DNA from: Calothrix sp. PCC 7716 | GTDB taxonomy: Bacteria > Cyanobacteriota > Cyanobacteriia > Cyanobacteriales > Nostocaceae | Assembly (NCBI RefSeq): GCF_019977735.1 | Contig: NZ_AP025018.1 | Location: 6,266,580-6,330,579, forward strand | DNA length: 64,000 nt | Reading direction: 5' to 3' | Part shown: positions 54,173 to 62,718 of the stretch, piece by piece | Layout of the letters: each line of letters begins with the position of its first letter | Position numbering within the stretch: the first letter of the stretch is position 1 | Notes under the pieces: model-generated | Seen by the model: only the letters and a program-made list of their open reading frames with translations | What the model was told of the DNA's origin: nothing | Databases searched by the model: none | Made by a program: the position numbers and the translations under genes

Positions 54173-54673
54173 CTACCTAACAGTAGCGACTTGCTGAACT
54201 CGAATATTAGAAGCGCTAAAGTTTTCTGGCCCTTGCACTATCATTACTGAGCATGGAGCGTAATGGGTGACATAGTTACTTACACTACCCAAAATTAGTT
54301 CGCTCATTCCTGAAAGTCCGCGTCGTCCAACGACAATTAGTCCAGCTTCCCATGTTCGCGCGGTTTCACAGATAATATGTCCTGGTCTACCTAAAGTTTG
54401 GTAATATTCTGTCGCTACAGAAGCTGCGTTTGCTTCTTGAGTTAGAGACTTTAGTAAGTCTAGACCTGGTTTTTCAAATTCCTCCCAATGTTTTTTGTTT
54501 TCTGGGGTGTTTATTAAGCTTAAGATACTCGGACTGTCATTTTCATCTACTGATAGAACATGCAGTAGTTTTAAAGATGCTTTGGTGGCTAGCGCGAGCG
54601 AGAGCGCTTCTCTAAATACATGCTCGCTCATCTTATCGGAGCGATGGAGTGCTACTAAAATTTTACGAAACAT
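54173..54673 (-). CDS. Universal stress protein (UspA family)
   Basis: 166 residues starting MFRKILVALHRSDKMSEHVF. The nucleotide-binding motif of ATP-type UspA proteins is seen in VGRRGLSGMSELILGSVSNY (GxxG-9x-G-S/T), followed by APCSVMIVQ. Such proteins bind ATP and respond to stress. I start at 54673; the longer frame to 54721 adds residues not found in the family. Context with ion pumps suggests a role in ion stress. Confidence 0.88.
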   Translation of the reverse strand: MFRKILVALHRSDKMSEHVFREALSLALATKASLKLLHVLSVDENDSPSILSLINTPENKKHWEEFEKPGLDLLKSLTQEANAASVATEYYQTLGRPGHIICETARTWEAGLIVVGRRGLSGMSELILGSVSNYVTHYAPCSVMIVQGPENFSASNIRVQQVATVR

Positions 54674-54750
54674 ACAAGTCTCACAAAATAAATTTATTCG
54701 GGTTGTGGAATGGGCGTTCAAGGCGCCTTAATTTTGTTTGATGTTTAAGA

Positions 54751-54776
54751 TAGGCGGGCAAGGATGCCCGCTCCAC
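54751..54776. repeat. Dispersed hairpin repeat
   Basis: GGCGGGCAAGGATGCCCGCTCC forms a short stem. It lies 6 bp after the stop of the P-type ATPase gene and may terminate it. Confidence 0.65.
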
Positions 54777-54781
54777 ATTCC

Positions 54782-57508
54782 TTAGACCATGCTTGCAGCA
54801 ACTGGTTTTTGCCCATTAGTAGATTCAACTGTGTAGAAGCATTTTGTATTTGGCTCATAAGCCCATGCTATTCCTTCAGGGTCTTGGGTCATGCTCCAAT
54901 TAACGAAATCTTCTCTGGTGCGATTACTTGCTAATGTTTGGCTTGGTAATCCTAAGCGTTTTGCTAAGGAGTGTTGTTTTAGTTTCACACCTTTGTTAAA
55001 GAGGTTTTTTACTTCAAGGTTCATGTTGTCCAACTCAGATAAAATAGCGTTGGCGGAATTAGCATTGGTTGAGTGACTGTTGGAAAGTATTACTACTTCT
55101 GTTTCAAACTGTTGTGGTTCGAGTGTAATATGGGTTGGTTCGGTGTGGGTGTGAGTGTGTTCTTGCTGGTCTAATGGAATGGAAGCACTGAAGTGCTTAT
55201 TACGGGCTGGTTCTGTGTTTTGGGGGGTGGCTTCATGCAGGCGCCGTTCTTCTTCGATTAGTTCTGCTGGGTTTAGGCGATGTTGTAAAGGTGCAACTTC
55301 GCCAGGTCCCATAAGTGGACGTAAACCATTTAGTTCTGCTAAAATTGCAGTCCCGTTGTTGATGACGACTGCCAAAATTGGGTCGAGGGCAAAGAAGATA
55401 CCACATAGCAAGGCGCCTAAGTTTGGAGCAGCTACAATTGCTGTGTTCTGCCAAATAATATCCATTGCTTGCCGCGCGCATTTAACTGCCATGATTAAAC
55501 CGCGTAAGTCGTCTTCCATTAACACAACATCAGCTGTTTCTCTCGCAATGTCGGTAGCACCTGCAAAGGATATGGAGACATCAGCATAAGCTAATGCAGC
55601 AGAGTCATTAATACCGTCTCCACAGAATGCTACTGTCTTACAACTGTCATGCACTGCTTTGACGACTTCTACTTTCTTTTCTGGGAAAGCTTCTGCTGTT
55701 ACGTTGTTAGGATGAATACCAAGATTATTTGCAATGGAATCAGCAACCCGTTTAACGTCACCTGTAAGCATGTGAACGGTTATGCCCATTTCTTTGAGTT
55801 CTTGAATAACTTCTTTACTTTCTGGACGTGGTGGATCACTGTAACGAATTACACCAAGTAGTTCACCGTCACCTGCTACATAAACTAGCGATTGTCCACC
55901 TGCTTTTGCATCAGGATAACGAAGGTCATAAGCTTCTAAATCAACATTTTCCTGCTTCATAAAGCGCGGACTACCGACAAGAATATTTATACCGTCAATT
56001 TTGGCAACGGCGCCTAAACCAACTTTATATTCCCACTCTTCGCATTCCTTAAGCGCAACTCCCGTATCTTTAGCGTGGTGAACAATGGCTTCAGCTATTG
56101 GGTGTGTTAAACCTTTCTCTGCACTAGCGGCATAGCATAGAACTTCTTCTTTGCTAAAGCTTGACATGACATCAATATCATTAACACCTGCGTGACCTAT
56201 TGTTAATGTACCTGTCTTATCGCATACAACGGTGTCTATCTTCGCTAAGATTTCAATCGCGCGACCACTTCGTATCAATACACCGTTACGTGCTGCATAA
56301 GTTAGTACTGATAGAATTGTTGTTGGGACTGATACCCGGATACCTGTACCAAAGTCTAAGGTTAAAAGTGCAATTGCTCGTGCTAAGTTGCCGCTGGCTA
56401 ATCCTACACCTGTACCAATTAGTAAGGTTGGAATTACCATTTGGTTTGCTACTGATGCTGCATAGTTTTCTACACGAGTATCATGTACAGGCGCCGCTTG
56501 CATTAAGTTGACAATTACACCAGCACGTGTATTGTTACCAACTCGTTCAGCCAAAATGGTTAACGTACCATCTACAAGTAATGTAGATGCAAATACTTCT
56601 TCACCTATGGTGCGCGTTACAGGAACTGATTCACCAGTAAGTTTGCATTGGTCAAGAATACCTGTACCTTCTGTTATTAAACCATCGACAGGAATTTGGT
56701 CACCAGGATAAACAATTACATGGTCACCAACGACTACATCTTGGGTGGGAATTTCTACTACTTGTCCATCACGCAGTACAAATGCAGTTTTGCTTAGGCA
56801 ATCTAATAAGTCTAAAGATGCTCGCTCACTGCCTCGTGCCGTCATATCACGAATCGCTTCGCCACCTTCTACTAAACCCAACATAAATGATGGTGCAAAG
56901 AAGTGCCCTGTAGCTGTGTGTAATGCAATTGCTAAACCATCTAAGAAGTCAATTGTTAACTGACGCTCTTGCTGAATAGCTTCCCATGCTCGTTTAAATA
57001 CTGGTATCGCACCAACAAATATAACCGCACCAACTAAAAATGGAGGAATAGGCATCCCAGCCATAACTCCAAGCGAAAGTGCTAAACCTGCCATAGGGTA
57101 ACCTAAGCGCTCAACAAAATCTACTTCGTTATTCGCTTTTTCGTGCCCCTCTTCACTATGAACAGTTGGCGCCCATCCTATAGGAACTTCAGCATTAGCC
57201 GCTTGTTGAATAGAATCAAATAATTTTTCTTGAATGGTTGCAATTGCTACAGCGGTACACTCATGATTGTAATTAACAGTTAATGAACTAGCTTGCGGGT
57301 TAATTTGCGATTCAGTGACAAAGTTTTGTTTATCTAAAACATATTTCAATTGGTTTGCATATTCTTCGTCCCATGCCAATTGAGGAATGCGAACGCGAAA
57401 CCGTCCAGGAATCCAATGAACTACTTCGTAATATACAGTTTCAACGTGACTGGAGTATGTCTCAATAACTGATCTTTCGAGCCTTTGAGCAGTGGTTTGA
57501 AGTGACAT
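54782..57508 (-). CDS. P1B-like P-type ATPase with basic HMA-like N-domain and no CPx motif
   Basis: 908 residues from ATG at 57508. The N-terminal domain (about 20-95) reads VHWIPGRFRVRIPQLAWDEE and INPQASSLTVNYNH: HMA-like, but without CxxC. It is followed by the actuator (LTGESVPV), phosphorylation site D430-KTGTLTIGH and hinge GDGINDSAALAYADVSIS. In the ion-path helix, where heavy-metal pumps have CPC or SPC, it has GTGIRVSVPT, so the usual metal ligands are absent. The last about 150 residues after the final helices are extra and His/Glu-rich (DQQEHTHTHTEPTH), a possible metal-binding tail. The transported substrate is uncertain. A homologue lies at 59891. Confidence 0.9.
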   Translation of the reverse strand: MSLQTTAQRLERSVIETYSSHVETVYYEVVHWIPGRFRVRIPQLAWDEEYANQLKYVLDKQNFVTESQINPQASSLTVNYNHECTAVAIATIQEKLFDSIQQAANAEVPIGWAPTVHSEEGHEKANNEVDFVERLGYPMAGLALSLGVMAGMPIPPFLVGAVIFVGAIPVFKRAWEAIQQERQLTIDFLDGLAIALHTATGHFFAPSFMLGLVEGGEAIRDMTARGSERASLDLLDCLSKTAFVLRDGQVVEIPTQDVVVGDHVIVYPGDQIPVDGLITEGTGILDQCKLTGESVPVTRTIGEEVFASTLLVDGTLTILAERVGNNTRAGVIVNLMQAAPVHDTRVENYAASVANQMVIPTLLIGTGVGLASGNLARAIALLTLDFGTGIRVSVPTTILSVLTYAARNGVLIRSGRAIEILAKIDTVVCDKTGTLTIGHAGVNDIDVMSSFSKEEVLCYAASAEKGLTHPIAEAIVHHAKDTGVALKECEEWEYKVGLGAVAKIDGINILVGSPRFMKQENVDLEAYDLRYPDAKAGGQSLVYVAGDGELLGVIRYSDPPRPESKEVIQELKEMGITVHMLTGDVKRVADSIANNLGIHPNNVTAEAFPEKKVEVVKAVHDSCKTVAFCGDGINDSAALAYADVSISFAGATDIARETADVVLMEDDLRGLIMAVKCARQAMDIIWQNTAIVAAPNLGALLCGIFFALDPILAVVINNGTAILAELNGLRPLMGPGEVAPLQHRLNPAELIEEERRLHEATPQNTEPARNKHFSASIPLDQQEHTHTHTEPTHITLEPQQFETEVVILSNSHSTNANSANAILSELDNMNLEVKNLFNKGVKLKQHSLAKRLGLPSQTLASNRTREDFVNWSMTQDPEGIAWAYEPNTKCFYTVESTNGQKPVAASMV

Positions 57509-57935
57509 ATGGCTATTAATCCGCTTGGCGTGAGTAGTTTGCATTTTGAGAAAATTGCACAGCAATAGAAACATGCGTTGAATAGTAATAAACAACTGTT
57601 TGCTAGCCCCTATATAGAGCAAATGCTTGTGTAAATTTCAATTGGAAATTTTGAAGATTGCAATTTGAAATCCTAATGCTTTCCTCTAAATCACTACGTA
57701 TCAAAATCTGATAAGTAGCGTTTACTAAAAATATTTAGGTTAGTAATCAATGAGGAAAGTATCTGCAATACAGAGTTGCTATTAGTTTAATGCTTCTGCT
57801 GCGATTATATTCATTCTACAGTAAATTCTTAACAGAAATCAGAAATCTTTAGAAAACTAAATCACTTGAAGTTATATGTATTTATATTGAAATCAAGTCC
57901 TGATTAATGCAGAAATGACTGTAACGTTGATTTTT
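57509..57935. other. Intergenic stretch upstream of the P-type ATPase
   Basis: About 430 bp. The ATPase frame stays open to 57622, but these residues are unlike the family. The rest is A+T rich and probably holds its promoter. Confidence 0.45.
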
Positions 57936-58139
57936 TCAAGCAAATTGCCTAATTAAGGTCAATAAGTTTTCTTTAATATAAACTTCGACTTCTTTTGAGG
58001 TGAAGCTATAACCATATTCCCCGCCTAATTGTACAATTAACTTTACAAAACTGTCTCGGTCGGATGCACTTTTTAGCCTTTTTAGCAGAGGCGGGTTCTG
58101 CATTACCATTTGGTGAAATTGTTTGACGTGTTTTGACAT
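57936..58139 (-). CDS. Nif11-like peptide
   Basis: 67 residues. The sequence MSKHVKQFHQMVMQNPPLLK followed by LKSASDRDSFVKLIVQLG and EYGYSFTSKEVEVYIKE matches the Nif11 domain (helix, then the YSFTxxEVxxYI end). Nif11 domains are either leader peptides of ribosomal natural products or small proteins first noted near nitrogen-fixation genes. No double-glycine cleavage site followed by a core peptide is present; the tail is only LLTLIRQFA. The preferred start is ATG at 58139; it begins 16 bp after the stop of the formylglycine-enzyme-like gene and is probably in one transcript with it. Confidence 0.85.
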   Translation of the reverse strand: MSKHVKQFHQMVMQNPPLLKRLKSASDRDSFVKLIVQLGGEYGYSFTSKEVEVYIKENLLTLIRQFA

Positions 58140-58155
58140 ATCTTGTCTCACATAT

Positions 58156-59487
58156 TCATACTGAGAACACTACTCGAAAACTAATACCGCTTCCTCCGTG
58201 GTTTGCTTCATCCCAGTGTCGTTGTGCTGAACGACATAAAGAAGGTAAGCAATACCAGGCGCCACCTCGCAAGAGACGACGATTTTGACTTCCTCCTTCA
58301 GACCAAACACTACCATCACTCTTAGCTCCATGATAGTTGTCGTGCCAAGGGTCATAGCACCACTCCCACACATTGCCATGCATATCAGCAAGTCCAAATG
58401 CATTTGCAATTTTGTAATTATCTACTCTTACTGCTCGTTGACAATATTCACCCGGCGCCTCCAAGTTATATGTATAGTTACCATCATAATTTGCAAGCTT
58501 GGATGTAATAGTTTCGCCAAAGTGAAAGGGAGTTGAAGTACCAGCACGGCAAGCATATTCCCATTCAGCTTCGCTAGGCAGTCTATAATTTCTTTTTGTG
58601 GCATGAGCCAGTCTTTCACAAAATTCAACCGCATCATACCAAGACACTTGTTCTACAGGTTGATTGTCACCTTTAACATTAGATGGGTCAGGATTAAGCG
58701 AACGATTAATAGTAGGCAAATTAGCAATTACTCGCCATTGTGACTGGGTAATAGGAAATCTGCTCATATAAAAAGGTTCGATTTTGACGAGATGCTGAGG
58801 TTCTTCATGAATTTCTCGTCCTTGCTCTGTCGTTTGAGAACCCATCCAAAATTCACCTGAAGGCAACTCAACAAGTTCTAAATCTAAATCTAAATTTTCC
58901 AGCTTTTCTTGGAAATAAGAGACTTTATTTTGATAACAATCTATTTGGTTTCCCCAAGCATCAACATTTACTATATAAATAGTTAGTGTTTGTTTATTGA
59001 TTGTTAAAGCTGGTATAACTTCAGGTTGAATGTCAACTATTTTCTCTTCTTTCTCCTCCTGTTGAGACTCAACTAATAAAACTGTTTCTATTGGAACTTC
59101 AGCTTCCAAGTGGTTCTGCGCTTCTTTGACTTTTTCAAGTTCTGAACGCAAGTGAATCAACTCTTGGTTTACTCGCTCTGACTGATAAAGCAGGTTTGTC
59201 TGAAATTGATCGCGCGTTTGTTTTACTTGCTCTAACTCAGAACGAAGTTGGACTGTTGTTTGCTCTGTGTCTTTGAGTTTGAGTTGAAACTGCTGTATTT
59301 GTTCTCGATAAAATTTAACACTTGCCCATAGTGCTTGTGCCCATTCCAACCGAGTTTGTTCTTTGAGCATAACTTCTGGTACTAACCCTACAACTAGGGA
59401 GTATGGCTGAAGATTCCAACCACAAAGTGAACAATTATCAACTTTACCTACAACATATTTCGTTCGGCAAACAGGACATCGAGGCAT
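58156..59487 (-). CDS. Formylglycine-generating-enzyme-like protein with zinc ribbon and coiled coil
   Basis: 443 residues. An N-terminal zinc ribbon (CPVC at 4-7; CSLC at 18-21 approximately) is followed by a coiled coil at about 40-130 (REQIQQFQLKLKDTEQTTVQ and on) and a C-terminal SUMF1/FGE-sulfatase domain (ELPSGEFWMGSQTTEQGREI; WYDAVEFCERLAHAT; YRLPSEAEWEYACRAGT; GLADMHGNVWEWCYDPW; LRGGAWYCLPSLCRSAQRHW). Domains of this type modify proteins or bind effectors in cyanobacteria (they often replace catalytic activity by display or sensing). Pairing with a Nif11 gene hints at peptide modification but is not proof. Confidence 0.9.
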   Translation of the reverse strand: MPRCPVCRTKYVVGKVDNCSLCGWNLQPYSLVVGLVPEVMLKEQTRLEWAQALWASVKFYREQIQQFQLKLKDTEQTTVQLRSELEQVKQTRDQFQTNLLYQSERVNQELIHLRSELEKVKEAQNHLEAEVPIETVLLVESQQEEKEEKIVDIQPEVIPALTINKQTLTIYIVNVDAWGNQIDCYQNKVSYFQEKLENLDLDLELVELPSGEFWMGSQTTEQGREIHEEPQHLVKIEPFYMSRFPITQSQWRVIANLPTINRSLNPDPSNVKGDNQPVEQVSWYDAVEFCERLAHATKRNYRLPSEAEWEYACRAGTSTPFHFGETITSKLANYDGNYTYNLEAPGEYCQRAVRVDNYKIANAFGLADMHGNVWEWCYDPWHDNYHGAKSDGSVWSEGGSQNRRLLRGGAWYCLPSLCRSAQRHWDEANHGGSGISFRVVFSV

Positions 59488-59890
59488 ACTAATTTCCTCT
59501 GAACCTGAACCAGCATTTGCAATTTAATAACTATAGTACAACGCACATTTTCTAAATTTGGAAAATATGCAATAAAGCTTAAACTTCACTAAATACCCTG
59601 TGGGCGTGAGACTTAAGAATTTCTTTACTATTTGAACTATGTACTTAAGTATAAGACTATTTTTAACCTACAAGATCAATATGGTTAACAAAACTTAACC
59701 TATAAATATAACCAAAGAATGATTAGGAGATGTAATTATAGTGGATTGAAATGAATGAGGTGTTTTACGGTATTGATTTTGATGGGTTGGTTAAACAACA
59801 ATTAAACTGGACTATTGGTTCGTGTCACAAGTTTTGCTTAGTTAGCGCCAATCGTAGGGTGGGCACTGCCCACCTTACAACACCCCAGAA
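59488..59890. other. Intergenic stretch with hairpin repeat
   Basis: About 400 bp. A hairpin repeat at 59855-59881 (TAGGGTGGGCACTGCCCACC) lies just after the second P-type ATPase stop. No gene is supported. Confidence 0.5.
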
Positions 59891-62158
59891 TTAATGACAT
59901 GAACCACTAGGTGTTAAAGCTTCTATTCCTTTAGATAGAGAAGAAGGTTGAGGCGCCGATGAAGATTTGACGGGTTCTTGATTATAAGTCGGAAAACCAC
60001 TTTCAAACAGAGGTCGGAAACTATTTAACTCAGCAACCAAAGCTGAACCGTTACTGATGATAACGCCTAATACTGGGTCGAAGGCAAATAAGACTCCTGC
60101 TAACACTACACCAATGTTGGGAATGGCAATGAGGGCTGTATTTTGATAGACAATATCCATTGCTTGTTTGGCAATGGCGATAGCATCAGCTATACCACGT
60201 AGGTCATCTTCTAATAACACTACATCGGCGGTTTCTCTAGCAATATCAATACCACTTGCAAAAGAAATAGAAACGTCAGCATGAGCTAAGGCAGCAGCAT
60301 CATTTATTCCTTCACCAATAAAAGCAACGGTGCTACCTTTACTTTGAAGCTGTCGAATGACTTCAACTTTTTGGTCAGGGAAGGATTCTGCATAAACATG
60401 GTTATTTTTAATACCTAACTGTTTTGCAACATGATTCGCAACCCGTTTACTATCACCCGTTAACATATGGGTCTCTTTTCCAAGCTTTTCTAAAGTGGAA
60501 ATTACTTCGGCACTTTCTGCACGGGCTGGGTCTGTATATAAAATTACGCCAAGTAATTCGCCGCCTTTGGCAACATAAACTGTTGAGTGACTTCCTGTTT
60601 GTAATTGTGGATGATATTTATAGATGGGATTTAAATCAATACCTTCTTGAGAAATTAAACGATGACTACCCGCTAAAATCTTTTCACCGCCAATTTCGGC
60701 TACTACACCAAAGCCAATACGATAATCCCATGCTGAACAAGGTTGAGTTTGAATATTTTGTGTTTGAGCATAACGGAGAATGGCGCCTGCGACAGGATGA
60801 GTGTTACCTTGTTCTGCTGAGGCTGCAACTTCTAATACTTCAATAGATGAAATAGTTGAACTTGCCGTTAAAATCTCAACAACTTCGGCGTTGCCTTGGG
60901 TAAGTGTTCCTGTTTTATCAAATACTACTGTATCTATTCGCGCTAACATTTCTAAAGCACGACCGCTACGAATATAAACTCCGTGCCGTGCAGCAAAGGT
61001 GAGAGCAGCAATGATGGTAGAGGGTACGGCAATACGGATGTTATGACTAAAATCAAGGTGCAGTGGCGCCAGCGACCGAGAAACATCTTGAGTCAAAGCA
61101 AAAATGGCGCCGCTTAACAACATGCTAGGAACAATTGTGGCATCTGCAACTTTTGCGGCATAGTCTTCAACACGAGTATCGTGAACTGGAGCGGACTGTA
61201 AAAGTTGTACTGTTAATCCAACGCGCGTATTTGAACCAAGTCGTTTTGTTAAAACGCTGATTTTACCTTCTAAAACTAATGTAGACGCATGAACTACCTG
61301 CCCTTCTGAGCGAGATACTAAAGTAGATTCTCCTGTTAATTTATGTTCGTCAATTAGTGCAGTTCCTCGCAGTACCCTGCCACTCACCGGAATTATTTCA
61401 CCTGGATAAACTACAACGCGGTCTCCCTTTTGTACTTCCTTAAGTGGAACTAATACCTCAACTCCGTCGCGTTCTAAGCGAGCAAATTTATCCATGCTAC
61501 TTAGCAAATCAAATACCTGTCGTTCTGATGCGCGCGCAGTGGCATCTCGAAGTGCATCTCCTGTATACATTAAACTTAGCATCAGCGATGGACCGACAAA
61601 ATCTCCTTTTAATGTATATAAACCTAGCCAAATAGCATCGAGAATATCAGAATCGAGGCGCCGTTCTTTGATTACTATTTCTATGATTCGACTTACGAAG
61701 GGAATTGCGGCAGTTGTAACTAAGGCGCCGAGTGCAACAGCTGGTATGGGCATGACCTGAGTTGATAGGACAGCCAAGCTCAAACTCAGAATGGGTAATC
61801 CTAATCGTTCTATCCAGTCAATTTCTGGTCTAGATTCGGTTTTAATAGGCACAATACCTGCAGGAACTTCCGCAACGCTAGCCTTTTCAATACACTTTAA
61901 CAAGCTTGACTGAACGGTTGTAACTGGTACATCTGGGTCATAATTGACGATGAGCGAGCTACTGGGCAAGCTAATACGGACACTAAGTACAAAATCTTCA
62001 TATTCAACTAACCAAGTTAACTTGCTAGCGTACTCTGGGTCAAAAGCTAGTCTAGGTATGCGGATGCGAAACCGCTCTGAAGTAACGTGAATAATTTCGT
62101 AGTCTCGTATTGGCGATTGCTTTAGTATCTGAGTTTCATATTCCGGTAAGACTGGCAT
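59891..62158 (-). CDS. P1B-like P-type ATPase with basic HMA-like N-domain and no CPx motif
   Basis: 755 residues, a paralogue of the ATPase at 54782. The N-domain (about 15-90) has VTSERFRIRIPRLAFDPEYA and ISLPSSSLIVNYD, again without CxxC. The actuator reads LTGESTLV, the phosphorylation site D414-KTGTLTQGN, and the hinge GEGINDAAALAHADVSIS. Note GEG instead of the usual GDG, a substitution of the aspartate that coordinates Mg2+ in the phosphorylation domain. The ion-path motif is HNIRIAVPS in place of CPC. It lacks the His-rich tail of the paralogue, but ends in SGSCH. The GEG change could slow or abolish ATP hydrolysis. Confidence 0.9.
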   Translation of the reverse strand: MPVLPEYETQILKQSPIRDYEIIHVTSERFRIRIPRLAFDPEYASKLTWLVEYEDFVLSVRISLPSSSLIVNYDPDVPVTTVQSSLLKCIEKASVAEVPAGIVPIKTESRPEIDWIERLGLPILSLSLAVLSTQVMPIPAVALGALVTTAAIPFVSRIIEIVIKERRLDSDILDAIWLGLYTLKGDFVGPSLMLSLMYTGDALRDATARASERQVFDLLSSMDKFARLERDGVEVLVPLKEVQKGDRVVVYPGEIIPVSGRVLRGTALIDEHKLTGESTLVSRSEGQVVHASTLVLEGKISVLTKRLGSNTRVGLTVQLLQSAPVHDTRVEDYAAKVADATIVPSMLLSGAIFALTQDVSRSLAPLHLDFSHNIRIAVPSTIIAALTFAARHGVYIRSGRALEMLARIDTVVFDKTGTLTQGNAEVVEILTASSTISSIEVLEVAASAEQGNTHPVAGAILRYAQTQNIQTQPCSAWDYRIGFGVVAEIGGEKILAGSHRLISQEGIDLNPIYKYHPQLQTGSHSTVYVAKGGELLGVILYTDPARAESAEVISTLEKLGKETHMLTGDSKRVANHVAKQLGIKNNHVYAESFPDQKVEVIRQLQSKGSTVAFIGEGINDAAALAHADVSISFASGIDIARETADVVLLEDDLRGIADAIAIAKQAMDIVYQNTALIAIPNIGVVLAGVLFAFDPVLGVIISNGSALVAELNSFRPLFESGFPTYNQEPVKSSSAPQPSSLSKGIEALTPSGSCH

Positions 62159-62718
62159 AAATTTCTGCCTCGGTAGTAGTACTAGCTTAACTTTTTGCTA
62201 CTAGAATCCCGGTTTCTTAAGTATTTAAATTTATTATATTGTGAGATATCTTAACTTATATTTACATTCGTTGATATTTTGACATCTATCTTTCTACTGA
62301 TAGAGGCATTAAGCAAAAATTATCTTTACTATGGGTTATACATATAGACTTGATGATTAAAAGTGTTTGTAATTAATTAATTATTTTTTCTTTATAAGCA
62401 CTTTCTCAGCAACTCTCGCTTAAAAAACCAACTTTACTTACCTTTAGCTGTTTGACCTGAGAGCGAAAGCAGTGTAAATTAACACTTGGGGATTGATATT
62501 TCGTCCCCAAGATAGATGCATGTGCATAAAACTCGGCTATAATCAGCGATTCGGCTTAAAATAAGGCAAAGATTTGATTTTAAAAGTCATTTCATATATA
62601 GTACTGAATTTAAGGTGAGTCTCGGATGTAACAGTCCAATATTTAACAAAATCCAAAGAATATCAAGCTTCTGGATTTTTTGTCTCTGTAGCGCTAGTTG
62701 ATTATTTGGTAATTTTTA
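62159..62718. other. Intergenic stretch between divergent genes
   Basis: About 560 bp, A+T rich. It separates the minus-strand ATPase from the plus-strand ParB-like gene and should contain both promoters. No gene or array was found. Confidence 0.5.
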
